Source: Prochlorococcus marinus str. MIT 9215 (GTDB lineage Bacteria > Cyanobacteriota > Cyanobacteriia > PCC-6307 > Cyanobiaceae). From it: a stretch of DNA of 16,349 nt. The number at the start of each line of letters is the position of its first letter. Position 1 is the first letter of the stretch. Below, piece by piece: positions 7,036 to 14,615 of the stretch. The notes below the pieces were generated by a model. That model was not told the DNA's origin and ran no database searches. It saw only the letters and a program-made list of their open reading frames with translations. The stretch is taken from NCBI GenBank assembly GCA_949486985.1, contig CATBLW010000287.1, forward strand, positions 1-16,349. The letters are read 5' to 3'. A program made the translations under genes and the position numbers.

Positions 7036-8073
7036 ATGTTTGGTCTGATCGGTCATTCCACCAGTTTTGAAGATGCCAGGAAGAAGGCACTTGAGATTGG
7101 CTATGAGCATCTTGATGGAGACCTCGATGTTTGGTGCAGTGCCCCTCCCCAGCTGTTGGAGCACATTGAGGTTGAAAGCCTCACCGGAAAGAAAATAGAA
7201 GGGGCTTATATCGATTCATGTTTTGTTCCTGAAATGTTGAGTCGGTTCAAAACAGCCCGCCGCAAGGTTCTCAATGCCATGGAATTGGCTCAGAAGAGAG
7301 GCATCACCATCAGTGCCCTAGGAGGATTTACATCAATTATTTTTGAGAACTTCAATCTTCTTAAGCATCAACATATACGCAACACCACTCTCGAATGGGA
7401 GAGATTTACGACTGGCAATACTCATACAGCATGGGTGATTTGTCGTCAGCTTGAACACAATGCACCGCTCTTGGGAATTGATTTAAGCAAGGCTCGTGTG
7501 GCGGTTGTTGGTGCCACTGGCGATATAGGTAGTGCTGTTTGCCGTTGGCTTTCTGCTCGAACTGGCGTCGCCGAACTCCTATTGGTGGCTAGACAGCAAA
7601 AACCTCTTGTTGAGCTTCAAGCTGAATTAGGTGGAGGGAAAATACTTAGTCTTGAAGAGGCCTTGCCTGAAGCTGATGTTGTTGTTTGGGTTGCCAGCAT
7701 GCCGCGAACCCTTGAAATTGATATGGAGAGTTTGCGTAAGCCTTGCCTAATGATTGATGGCGGCTATCCGAAGAACCTCGATACAAAGTTCTCTGGGGGT
7801 GGGGTGCATGTGCTCAAAGGAGGAATCGTTGAGTTCTGCAATGACATCAGTTGGGATGTTGGTTGGATGGCAGAGATGGACAAGCCGGAGAGGCAAATGT
7901 TTGCCTGTTTTGCAGAAGCAATGCTGTTGGAATTTGAGAATTGCCACACAAATTTCAGTTGGGGGCGTAATCAGATCACCCTTGAGAAGATGGATTTCAT
8001 CGGCATGGCATCCTTGCGCCATGGCTTCTCAAGCCTCAATCTCAATCACCAACTTCAGGCTGCTGCAGCCTGA
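7036..8073 (+). CDS. aar: Long-chain acyl-ACP reductase, aldehyde-forming
   Basis: A 345-residue NADPH-dependent enzyme that reduces long-chain fatty acyl-ACP to the fatty aldehyde used by Ado. Residues 1-145 form the N-terminal domain, starting MFGLIGHSTSFEDA as in other cyanobacterial Aar. A Rossmann fold carries the NADPH motif GATGDIG at 159-165. The nucleophilic cysteine that forms the acyl-thioester is Cys291 in MFACFAEAMLLEFE, followed by the conserved NFSWGRNQIT block. Length is close to the 341 residues of the Synechococcus elongatus enzyme. It starts 148 bp after ado with AGGA just upstream of the ATG, and is followed 26 bp later by accA. The long spacer means it may have its own promoter in addition to read-through. 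Confidence 0.96.
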   Translation: MFGLIGHSTSFEDARKKALEIGYEHLDGDLDVWCSAPPQLLEHIEVESLTGKKIEGAYIDSCFVPEMLSRFKTARRKVLNAMELAQKRGITISALGGFTSIIFENFNLLKHQHIRNTTLEWERFTTGNTHTAWVICRQLEHNAPLLGIDLSKARVAVVGATGDIGSAVCRWLSARTGVAELLLVARQQKPLVELQAELGGGKILSLEEALPEADVVVWVASMPRTLEIDMESLRKPCLMIDGGYPKNLDTKFSGGGVHVLKGGIVEFCNDISWDVGWMAEMDKPERQMFACFAEAMLLEFENCHTNFSWGRNQITLEKMDFIGMASLRHGFSSLNLNHQLQAAAA

Positions 8074-8099
8074 AATTTGACTCCGGACCTTCTCTTGTT

Positions 8100-9089
8100 A
8101 TGGCACGTCGTTATCTACTTGAGTTTGAGAAACCCCTTGTAGAGCTTGAGCAGCAGATTGAGCAAATTCGCGAACTTGCCAGAGATTCTGAGGTTGATGT
8201 CAGTCAGCAGCTACTTCAGTTGGAAACTTTGGCGACCAGAAGACGAGAGGAGATTTTTCAGGCGCTTACCCCTGCACAAAAAATTCAGGTAGCTCGTCAT
8301 CCGCAGAGGCCAAGCACCCTGGATTACATCCAGATGTTTTGTGATGAATGGGTAGAGCTGCATGGTGACCGTTGCAGCAGTGACGATCAGGCTTTAGTTG
8401 GAGGCATTGGCCGCATTGGTGATCGAGCAGTTTTGTTGATTGGTCACCAGAAGGGGCGGGATACAAAAGAAAATGTGGCGAGAAATTTTGGGATGGCCAC
8501 ACCCGGTGGTTATCGCAAGGCGATGCGATTAATGGATCATGCCGATCGCTTCAAACTTCCAATCCTCTCCTTTATCGATACACCTGGTGCCTATGCAGGC
8601 TTGCTTGCAGAAGAGCAGGGGCAAGGGGAAGCAATCGCTGTCAATCTGCGTGAGATGTTCCGCTTGCGTGTGCCTGTTATTGCCACGGTGATCGGCGAAG
8701 GCGGATCGGGTGGTGCTTTGGGCATCGGCGTGGCCGATCGCTTGCTGATGTTTGAACACAGTGTTTATACGGTCGCCAGCCCTGAAGCTTGTGCATCGAT
8801 TCTTTGGAGAGATGCTGCCAAAGCTCCTGAGGCTGCGGCTGCTCTGAAGATCACGGGTCCTGATCTTTTGAGCCTTGGAGTGGTTGATGAAGTGCTGCCG
8901 GAGCCGGCTGGCGGCAATAATTGGGCCCCATTGCAAGCTGGAGATGTGCTCAAGGAAGCGATTGAGCGTCATCTTGATGAGCTTCTTTCTCTATCCACTG
9001 AGCAGCTTCGAGAAGCTCGCTACCGCAAATTCCGCGCCATGGGCAGGGTTTTGGAGCCAAGCACGTCGGAAAGCGGTCTAACTGCCTAG
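8100..9089 (+). CDS. accA: Acetyl-CoA carboxylase carboxyltransferase subunit alpha
   Basis: A 329-residue alpha subunit of the carboxyltransferase half of acetyl-CoA carboxylase; with AccD it moves the carboxyl group from biotin on AccB to acetyl-CoA, giving malonyl-CoA for fatty-acid synthesis. Recognisable blocks are the N-terminal coiled segment EFEKPLVELEQQIEQI, ARHPQRPSTLDYI (65-77), the crotonase-fold ATPGGYRKA (133-141), the oxyanion-forming GEGGSGGALGIG (199-210) and SPEACASILWRDA (227-239). Length is normal for AccA (about 320). It lies 26 bp after aar on the same strand, a conserved neighbourhood in cyanobacteria, so malonyl-CoA supply and use of acyl-ACP are probably co-transcribed. 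The beta subunit AccD is not in the window. Confidence 0.97.
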   Translation: MARRYLLEFEKPLVELEQQIEQIRELARDSEVDVSQQLLQLETLATRRREEIFQALTPAQKIQVARHPQRPSTLDYIQMFCDEWVELHGDRCSSDDQALVGGIGRIGDRAVLLIGHQKGRDTKENVARNFGMATPGGYRKAMRLMDHADRFKLPILSFIDTPGAYAGLLAEEQGQGEAIAVNLREMFRLRVPVIATVIGEGGSGGALGIGVADRLLMFEHSVYTVASPEACASILWRDAAKAPEAAAALKITGPDLLSLGVVDEVLPEPAGGNNWAPLQAGDVLKEAIERHLDELLSLSTEQLREARYRKFRAMGRVLEPSTSESGLTA

Positions 9090-9113
9090 GCTGTTCTTGC
9101 TCGCTAACCCTCG

Positions 9114-9821
9114 TTGCCTACAGCATTGATTACGGGAGCATCCCGGGGTATTGGACAAGCCGCTGCAAGATTGTTTGCCAAAAATGGCTGGGATCTTTTG
9201 CTGGTTGCCCGCAATGAAGAGGCGCTCAATTCTCTTGGGGTTGAGCTAGCTAATTCAGGCTGTACTGTTCATTGCAGGTCAATAGATTTGTCTGATCAGG
9301 AAGCCATTGTTCCGGGGATTGAGGATTTACTCGCTCAGGGACTTTGCCCCTCAGTGTTAATCAATAACGCTGGAGCCGCTTGGACAGGAGATCTTCTGGC
9401 TATGCCAATTCAGCGTTGGCAATGGCTTCTACAGATGAATCTCACTAGCGTGTTTCAAACCTGTGCAGCCGTGGTTCCGGTCATGCGTGCTGCAGGTGGT
9501 TTGGTGATCAACGTTAGTAGCCATGCTTCTCGCAATGCTTTCTCTCAGTGGGGGGCCTATTGCACCACAAAAGCAGCTCTTGCAAGCTTTACGCGATGCT
9601 TGGCAGAGGAGGAACGGATTCACTCCATCCGTGCATGTACTCTCACCCTTGGTTCTGTCAACACATCCCTTTGGGATTCGGAGACAGTTCAAAGTGGCTT
9701 TAATCGTGATGCCATGCTCCCTGTTGAGCAGGCTGCTGCAGCCCTTCTTCAATTAGCTAGCCAACCTGCAACTCAGGTGATTGAGGATTTAACTTTGATG
9801 CCAGCAACTGGCGCCTTCTGA
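9114..9821 (+). CDS. Short-chain dehydrogenase/reductase (SDR family)
   Basis: A 235-residue classical SDR with NAD(P)-binding TGASRGIG at 7-14, structural NNAG at 84-87, and catalytic Ser136, Tyr149 and Lys153 (YCTTK). Arg33 after the second strand (VARN) suggests NADPH preference. Substrate unknown; FabG-like ketoacyl reductase, aldehyde reductase and pterin/sepiapterin-type reductases share this fold. It lies between accA (24 bp upstream) and folE (11 bp downstream), so either fatty-acid or pterin metabolism could be suggested from context; this is inference only. The start is TTG at 9114: an in-frame TAA at 9105-9107 excludes an upstream start, and a later start would remove the first strand of the cofactor site. 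Confidence 0.88.
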   Translation: MPTALITGASRGIGQAAARLFAKNGWDLLLVARNEEALNSLGVELANSGCTVHCRSIDLSDQEAIVPGIEDLLAQGLCPSVLINNAGAAWTGDLLAMPIQRWQWLLQMNLTSVFQTCAAVVPVMRAAGGLVINVSSHASRNAFSQWGAYCTTKAALASFTRCLAEEERIHSIRACTLTLGSVNTSLWDSETVQSGFNRDAMLPVEQAAAALLQLASQPATQVIEDLTLMPATGAF

Positions 9822-9832
9822 ATCAGTTTTTC

Positions 9833-10600
9833 ATGACTTCAGCTATCCCTACATCAAAAAACTCATTAGACGATGCCAATAAGTTGCCCTTACAGAATGG
9901 GCGGCAGGATGGCATCGAAAAGGCTTCTGAACGCATACGGGCGCGCCTTTTACATAACGGTGCTTCTTTTCTTGCTAATGACAATATCTCTGAATACATA
10001 GAGCCCGATGAGTTGCAGGAGCTTCAATCAGAGGTTGCCGATCGCTTGCGGGATCTATTGAACACGTTGGTGATTGATATTGATAATGACCACAACACAG
10101 AAGAGACTGCCGAGCGAGTTGCTCGCATGTATATCCAGGAGGTTTTCAAGGGAAGATACCAAAGGCAGCCAAGAGTTACGAGTTTCCCAAATGTTAAGCA
10201 GCTAGATGAAATTTATACTGTTGGCCCCATCACAGTGCGTTCTGCTTGCTCTCATCATCTTGTCCCAATCATGGGCCATTGCTGGATTGGGATTAAGCCC
10301 GGAACGACAGTGATAGGGCTCTCGAAATTCGCACGAGTCGCTGACTGGGTGTTCTCAAGACCCCATATTCAGGAAGAGGCGGTGATGATTTTGGCTGATG
10401 AAATAGAACGCTTATGTGAACCGCAAGGCCTAGGAATTATCTTGAAGGCTCAGCATTATTGCATGAAATTAAGAGGGGTCAAAGAGGCTCATACCAGCAT
10501 GGTGAACTCTGTTGTTCGTGGCGATTTCCGCCATGATCCCAGCCTCAAGCAAGAGTTCTTTGAGCTTGTGCGTCAACAGGAGACAGCGCTGGTTCGTTGA
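9833..10600 (+). CDS. folE: GTP cyclohydrolase I
   Basis: A 255-residue type IA GTP cyclohydrolase, converting GTP to 7,8-dihydroneopterin triphosphate, the first step of tetrahydrofolate and of other pterins. The zinc ligands are Cys139 and His142 (SACSHHLVP) and Cys210 (QHYCMKLRG). GHCWIGIKP, IGLSKFARVADWVF and HTSMVNSVVRGDFR are further signatures. The enzyme proper starts near residue 65; the 60-residue N-terminal extension is longer than in E. coli FolE (222 residues) and looks poorly ordered. It follows the SDR gene by 11 bp and is the last gene of the block that starts at ado. It converges with the secreted-protein gene at 10659. No T-rich terminator was seen in the 58-bp gap. Confidence 0.95.
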   Translation: MTSAIPTSKNSLDDANKLPLQNGRQDGIEKASERIRARLLHNGASFLANDNISEYIEPDELQELQSEVADRLRDLLNTLVIDIDNDHNTEETAERVARMYIQEVFKGRYQRQPRVTSFPNVKQLDEIYTVGPITVRSACSHHLVPIMGHCWIGIKPGTTVIGLSKFARVADWVFSRPHIQEEAVMILADEIERLCEPQGLGIILKAQHYCMKLRGVKEAHTSMVNSVVRGDFRHDPSLKQEFFELVRQQETALVR

Positions 10601-10658
10601 GGGGTAAGTAAATAACCTGAATGTATCTTTACACCTAGGTTGAGGATTGAAAAATCAA

Positions 10659-11195
10659 CTAATCGCTAATAATTGGACCAATTGTATTGCTGCTAACTCT
10701 GCGTACGGCGCCATCGTCTGTTCTTACGACGAGTACGGCCATGATTGACTCATCCAAGTCTTCAGGACCTACTTGATAACGACTTCCTTGTGCATCTGCA
10801 ATTAACTGCCATTTTTCATCATTGGAGTTGTTCCGATACCAATGAAAATCAATGATGTCGACATTATTGCCGTTCAAAATCAGCTTGGCTTTGAGTAGCG
10901 AACCCTCCATGGCCTCTCCCGTTAATAGGAAGCTCTCGAGACCCTCGATGGTTTGTTCCGCCATCCCTTCTGCCTGAATGTCGGCATTGATTCCAGTTTT
11001 CAGAATATTGATTTGGTTCTGGGGAGATGTCGTAAGCCCTGGTACGCACTGCAATGACGCCCCGACGAGTCTGCAGCCTGGCAATACGCCTTGAGCATTG
11101 CCTTCGCCAGAATTAAGGCCTGTGATCAGGCTGGCCAGAACGATCGGCCCTAGCAGCCTGCGCTTGGTTTGATTGCGAAGCAAAGAGGTATCCAT
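10659..11195 (-). CDS. Small secreted protein of unknown function
   Basis: I do not recognise a named family; similar proteins appear to exist in marine picocyanobacteria. The 178-residue product has a Sec signal: KRR at 11-13, hydrophobic 14-26, likely cleavage near NAQ-G (33-36). The mature part opens with two cysteines, Cys41 and Cys50 (GCRLVGASLQCVPGL), a helical region (about 60-105), then a beta-rich end. The last 65 residues have a spacing, HWYR - WQLIADAQGSRYQV - AVLVVRTDDG, reminiscent of Ig-like/cadherin-like repeats of surface proteins; that resemblance is my inference. I chose ATG 11195; an in-frame TTG at 11219 would add eight residues and leave a 5-bp gap to trpF. It is co-directional with and directly behind trpF. 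Confidence 0.75.
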   Translation of the reverse strand: MDTSLLRNQTKRRLLGPIVLASLITGLNSGEGNAQGVLPGCRLVGASLQCVPGLTTSPQNQINILKTGINADIQAEGMAEQTIEGLESFLLTGEAMEGSLLKAKLILNGNNVDIIDFHWYRNNSNDEKWQLIADAQGSRYQVGPEDLDESIMAVLVVRTDDGAVRRVSSNTIGPIISD

Positions 11196-11224
11196 TTGGA
11201 TCAATCTGATTAATTGCAAATAAC

Positions 11225-11890
11225 TTATCCCTTCCTATTGCCAACGGCCTTGAGTAGAGCTTCGACCTTGCTTAGATCCTTTTGGCCTGGAGATACTTCC
11301 AGACGGCTTGATGCATCCACTCCCCAGGGGGTGACCTGATCGAGAATGGCTGGAATCGATTCTGCTGCGATTCCGCCAGCTAGCCACCATGGCATCGAGA
11401 TTTGAATCTGCTGCAGCCATTGCAAAGGGATCTGATGGCCTGTCCCGCCAAGTTGGTCGGGGCTCCAGGCATCAAGCAGCACGGCGTCGACTTGGCCCCT
11501 ATAGCTGTTGAGCAGATTGATGCTTTCAGCGTCTTGAACTCTCAGGGCTTTCCACCACTGTGTGTTGGGGTGGTGTTGACGCAGGCTTGCACAGCGCTCT
11601 GGCGTCTCATTGCCATGCAATTGAACAACAGAGGGTGCACCTTCTCCTTGTAGGGCATTGGCCAGATCGTCGTCGTTGAGATCAGCCACCACCCAAACCC
11701 TTTGGATGTTCTTTGCACAGCTAGCAAGCTCTGAAAATAGATTGCGACGCTGCTGTTCAATCACAAATCGTGGAGTCCCTGCAACGCCAATGACACCGAT
11801 GGCATCAGCCCCCATCTCGGCAATGGCCTTGGCTTGCTCGATGTTGGTGAGTCCGCAGATCTTCACCGCAGTGGCGGTGGGAGACTCCAT
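11225..11890 (-). CDS. trpF: Phosphoribosylanthranilate isomerase
   Basis: A 221-residue TIM-barrel enzyme of tryptophan synthesis that isomerises N-(5-phosphoribosyl)anthranilate to CdRP by an Amadori rearrangement. The catalytic base Cys12 is in VKICGLT (9-15) and the catalytic acid Asp140 in VLLDAW; phosphate-binding segments GGTGH (about 148-152) and LAGGI (about 169-173) are present. The loop after the second strand reads GADAIGVIGVAGTPRFV where many homologues have GFIF-PxSPR. The gene stands apart from other trp genes, as usual in cyanobacteria, and precedes the small secreted-protein gene on the same strand. It diverges from the site-2 protease across 77 bp that carry no clear promoter motif. 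Confidence 0.95.
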   Translation of the reverse strand: MESPTATAVKICGLTNIEQAKAIAEMGADAIGVIGVAGTPRFVIEQQRRNLFSELASCAKNIQRVWVVADLNDDDLANALQGEGAPSVVQLHGNETPERCASLRQHHPNTQWWKALRVQDAESINLLNSYRGQVDAVLLDAWSPDQLGGTGHQIPLQWLQQIQISMPWWLAGGIAAESIPAILDQVTPWGVDASSRLEVSPGQKDLSKVEALLKAVGNRKG

Positions 11891-11967
11891 GATTAAGACC
11901 TCTGGTTGGAGACCTTTCTAAGATCTAGCCAAATCCTGCCGTTGACTCGGCTCGCTGGAGAGAAAGG

Positions 11968-13236
11968 TTGGGGAAGGACTTGGAGCTGATGAGGATTAGC
12001 GGAATCCCCTTGAGGGTCCATCCAAGCTGGTTTGTGGTTCTTTTATTTTTTACTTGGCTTTTTCAGAATCAGGTCGCGACAGCTGCCGAATCGTCAATAC
12101 CAGTGGTGATCAGCTGGGGGTTGGGGTTGATGACGGCCTTGCTGCTGTTTGTCTCTGTTCTCCTGCATGAACTTGGCCATTCTTTGGTCGCCCTTCGCGA
12201 AGGGGTGAAGGTAACCAGCATCACCCTGTTCATGCTTGGTGGCGTTGCTCGTGTTGAGCGTGAATGTTCAACCCCAATGGCGTCTCTGCGTGTGGCGGTT
12301 GCAGGGCCACTGGTGAGCTTGCTGTTGGCGATCGCGATGCTCACAGGTGCTTTTTATTTGCATGCACATGTCGACCCATTGATCGCCAATCTGCTCAGGC
12401 AGTTGGGGGGATTGAACCTGATGTTGGCTCTTTTTAATCTCTTGCCTGGTCTGCCTCTCGATGGTGGGTTGATCGTCAAGGCCTTGGTATGGCAATGGAC
12501 AGGTAGTCAGCGCAAGGGAATTCAGGTTGCGAATACCACAGGCCGTTTCCTTTCCCTCTTCGCTATTGGATTGGGTTTGGTCTGGTTCTTTAACGGTGGT
12601 CGCGTCGGCGCTCTTTGGTTGGTGTTGCTTGGCTGGTTTGGTCTGGGGGCGTCTCGCTCGCAGAGCCAGATGCTTGTTTTGCAGCAGGTGTTGCGTGAGC
12701 TCAATGTTGGTGAGGCGAAAGGCAATCGCTTTCGCGTGCTTGAAGACGATCAGACCCTGCGGCGTTTAAGCCAGTTGCGGTTGGCAACGAAAGAATCTGA
12801 GCGCAGTGAGGAATGGGTATTGGTTTGTCGTGGTGGACGCTGGGTTGGCTACGTAACGGATGAACCCCTCAAGCAATTGCCTGTTCAGCAGTGGGATCGC
12901 CAGTGTTTGGCGGATTACACAAAACCACTGAGTGAATTGCCATCGATTCATGAAAAAGCGCCTCTTTGGCAGGCGGTGATTCAACTTGAAAAGTCCGATC
13001 AAGGTCGGTTGTTGGTGTTTAACCTCGCTGGCTTGCCTGCCGGCACGCTGGATCGCATCGATCTTGCTGATGCCGTGCTTCAACGTCTTGGGGTGAAGCT
13101 GCCAGTTCCATTGATAGAGGCTGCCCGACGTGAAAACATTTATCCCTTAGGGATGGCTCTCCCTCAGATTGTTGAGTCGATGCTTGCCAGTGGGTTGGTC
13201 GAGCAGCCTGATGAATCCAATGGCAGCAGCAGTTGA
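11968..13236 (+). CDS. Site-2 protease family zinc metallopeptidase (M50) with CBS-like C-terminus
   Basis: A 422-residue multi-pass membrane protease of the M50B type, which cuts substrates inside the membrane, often in regulated proteolysis of anti-sigma or signalling proteins. The zinc site is HELGH (His67, Glu68, His71) in a hydrophobic helix, with the third ligand Asp165 in LPGLPLDGG (160-167). Membrane helices are likely at about 21-34, 45-75, 107-131, 146-160 and 196-228. Residues 232-422 are soluble and probably a diverged CBS pair (WVLVCRGGRWVGYVTDE, RLLVFNLAGLPAGTLDR). The start is TTG at 11968 with GGAG seven bases upstream; the next ATG is 11989. Homologues as I know them begin about ten residues before GIPLRVHPSW, which favours the TTG. 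The 3' end overlaps the lipoate-ligase gene by 73 bp. Confidence 0.9.
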   Translation: MGKDLELMRISGIPLRVHPSWFVVLLFFTWLFQNQVATAAESSIPVVISWGLGLMTALLLFVSVLLHELGHSLVALREGVKVTSITLFMLGGVARVERECSTPMASLRVAVAGPLVSLLLAIAMLTGAFYLHAHVDPLIANLLRQLGGLNLMLALFNLLPGLPLDGGLIVKALVWQWTGSQRKGIQVANTTGRFLSLFAIGLGLVWFFNGGRVGALWLVLLGWFGLGASRSQSQMLVLQQVLRELNVGEAKGNRFRVLEDDQTLRRLSQLRLATKESERSEEWVLVCRGGRWVGYVTDEPLKQLPVQQWDRQCLADYTKPLSELPSIHEKAPLWQAVIQLEKSDQGRLLVFNLAGLPAGTLDRIDLADAVLQRLGVKLPVPLIEAARRENIYPLGMALPQIVESMLASGLVEQPDESNGSSS

Positions 13237-13964
13237 TAGTTCTGAGCTTCTCTTTCCACTGCGTTCCATTGATTGGTGGTTAATTGAGCCTGTTGCCAGT
13301 TCATCTCTGGCCAGCATTGGCCAAGAGCAGCAACTAAAACATCTCCAAGCTCAGCCCTAGGAATTGAGGCTGGAGCAACTTTGGGCGGCTTGGTCTGGAA
13401 GATGTCCTCCCAGAGTTGCGGAGGTGGGTCCAGGAGGATTTCGCCGTGTTGGAGCAACTGGCCTTGGCGCCAGAGCTGGGCACTGCCGATGCGTTTGTGA
13501 CCATGACCATCGACTAAATCTGCTGCTGTGGCTGAAGCAAAGCAGTCGTTTGCGGCTGAGGATGCTGCTTGATTGCCGAATGTCAGTGGCAATCCGAGGC
13601 CGCTAAAGCCTTGCTGCAACCATTGACAGGCTTGCCGATAGGCCTCTCGTCGTTGCCGAGGCGCTGCTGGCCAGACAAGTGCGTAAGTTAGGCCTCCAGC
13701 ATGCAGTACGGCCCCTCCACCACTGGGACGACGAACCATCCGCAGCTTTTTCTGTTGAACCAGAACATTCCAATGTGCTGGCCATTGGTGTTGATGACGG
13801 CCTAGGGAAAGCCAGGCCCCAGGCCAGTTGTAGAAGCGCAGCATTGGCCTAGGGGGCGTAGCCGCTAAAGAGGTCTCGAGCATCACCACGTCGAGGGCCA
13901 TTTGCATGGGGCCTGGCAAGCTCAAAAAAGGGAGCAAACTTCCCGTTTGGGAAAGCTTGTTCAT
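13164..13964 (-). CDS. Lipoate-protein ligase A / octanoyltransferase family protein
   Basis: A 266-residue member of the LplA/LipM/BirA acyltransferase superfamily, which attaches lipoate or octanoate to lipoyl domains such as those of pyruvate dehydrogenase E2 and glycine cleavage protein H. Landmarks: GPMQMALDVVMLE near the N-terminus, WLSLGRHQ (51-58), RRPSGGGAVLHAGGLTYAL (78-96), CFASATAADLV (from Cys141), the lysine expected to contact the acyl-adenylate (Lys157 in HKRIGSAQ), and LLQHGEILL (170-178). The usual K-I-x-GSAQ is K-R-I-GSAQ here. Ligase and transferase activity cannot be separated by eye; Cys141 lies where LipM-type enzymes carry their nucleophile, but many homologues share it. 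It lies 85 bp downstream of crr6 on the same strand, and its last 24 codons overlap the site-2 protease gene antisense. Confidence 0.85.
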   Translation of the reverse strand: MNKLSQTGSLLPFLSLPGPMQMALDVVMLETSLAATPPRPMLRFYNWPGAWLSLGRHQHQWPAHWNVLVQQKKLRMVRRPSGGGAVLHAGGLTYALVWPAAPRQRREAYRQACQWLQQGFSGLGLPLTFGNQAASSAANDCFASATAADLVDGHGHKRIGSAQLWRQGQLLQHGEILLDPPPQLWEDIFQTKPPKVAPASIPRAELGDVLVAALGQCWPEMNWQQAQLTTNQWNAVEREAQNYQLLLPLDSSGCSTNPLASIDSTI

Positions 13965-14049
13965 GCTTTCGGTGCCGGAAAATTTCGAGCGGGGCTGATG
14001 TTGTGGTTTCTGGAGCTATTCATTATCCAGCTGATTTGTTGATCAAACA

Positions 14050-14535
14050 TCAATCGAGCAGGTCCCAGAAGCCTGCATCGAGTTCATAACCCAGTGATTC
14101 CGCCATTTTGTTGAGCCTGTTGCGCATCGGTTGCCCCATCTTTGTTGTCAGGGCGTCGAGCAACATCAGCCGATGGCTGATCCAAATCTCTAGAGATTGA
14201 GGATGAAAAACCAGTCCATCGCTTTGACTGAATTGATGAGGAACCAGCATGGCGATGTGTTGAATCAGGTTCCCAGAATCGTGATCAAGCAATAAAGGCA
14301 GCCACGGGTAACAGCCATCGGCACGCAGGGCCCAGAGTCTTGGTTCCGGGCATTCCGAGAGCTCGCGCTGATCCTCTTGCTCTCGAGGCCATTGATAGCG
14401 AAGTTCAAGACAGGCAGCGGTCTCAAGGTGGGTCTTCAGTGGCTTTGATTGCCAACGGTTTAAAGGCCTGAGATCCAGTGTCTTGATGGCGTCTTCATCG
14501 ATGAGAACGATCGAATCCGATGCTGGATTGGACAT
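14050..14535 (-). CDS. crr6: CRR6-family NdhI maturation factor (DUF1817)
   Basis: A 161-residue soluble protein that I assign to the CRR6 family. In Arabidopsis CRR6 is a stromal factor required for assembly of the NDH hydrophilic arm, acting on NdhI; cyanobacterial homologues are annotated as NdhI maturation factors. Visible family features are PWLPLLLD (77-84), HIAMLVPHQFS (93-103), the following FHPQSLEIWISHRLMLLD helix and the C-terminal AESLGYELDAGFWDLL. No signal or membrane segment. It is divergent from psaM across 80 bp and precedes the lipoate-ligase-family gene on the same strand. The assignment is from remembered motif resemblance, so it is somewhat less certain than the enzymes in this window. 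The small overlapping frame at 14460-14939 on the same strand is not a gene. Confidence 0.75.
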   Translation of the reverse strand: MSNPASDSIVLIDEDAIKTLDLRPLNRWQSKPLKTHLETAACLELRYQWPREQEDQRELSECPEPRLWALRADGCYPWLPLLLDHDSGNLIQHIAMLVPHQFSQSDGLVFHPQSLEIWISHRLMLLDALTTKMGQPMRNRLNKMAESLGYELDAGFWDLLD

Positions 14536-14615
14536 GGAGGTGTGACAGCCCTTTGCAAATCATGGCCATATTTACGCTTTAGCGTCGACAATGGTGATGC
14601 TTTTGCGTTTCCACC
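14536..14615. promoter_or_regulatory. Divergent crr6/psaM promoter region
   Basis: This 80-bp gap must serve both genes. On the + strand TTGCAA (14553-14558) resembles a -35 box, but only a poor -10 (TACGCT, 14573-14578) follows, at a short spacing of 14 bp. On the - strand an AT-rich TAAATAT lies near 14575-14569. These matches are weak; only the divergent arrangement is firm. Confidence 0.3.

Noticed and set aside
6156..10600. Horizontal transfer of the ado-aar block
   Set aside because: Codon usage and base composition look like the neighbours, and ado-aar-accA is a known ancestral arrangement in cyanobacteria; no mobile element or att-like repeat flanks it.
10639..10659. Possible terminator hairpin between folE and the secreted-protein gene
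   Set aside because: GTT-GATT-GAAA-AATC-AAC pairs only with a 3-nt bulge and low GC, and has no T-run; too weak to call.
11891..11967. Direct repeat AGACCT (11896-11901 and 11910-11915) between trpF and the site-2 protease
   Set aside because: Six-base repeats are expected by chance in 77 bp; the copies have no symmetry and no matching promoter.
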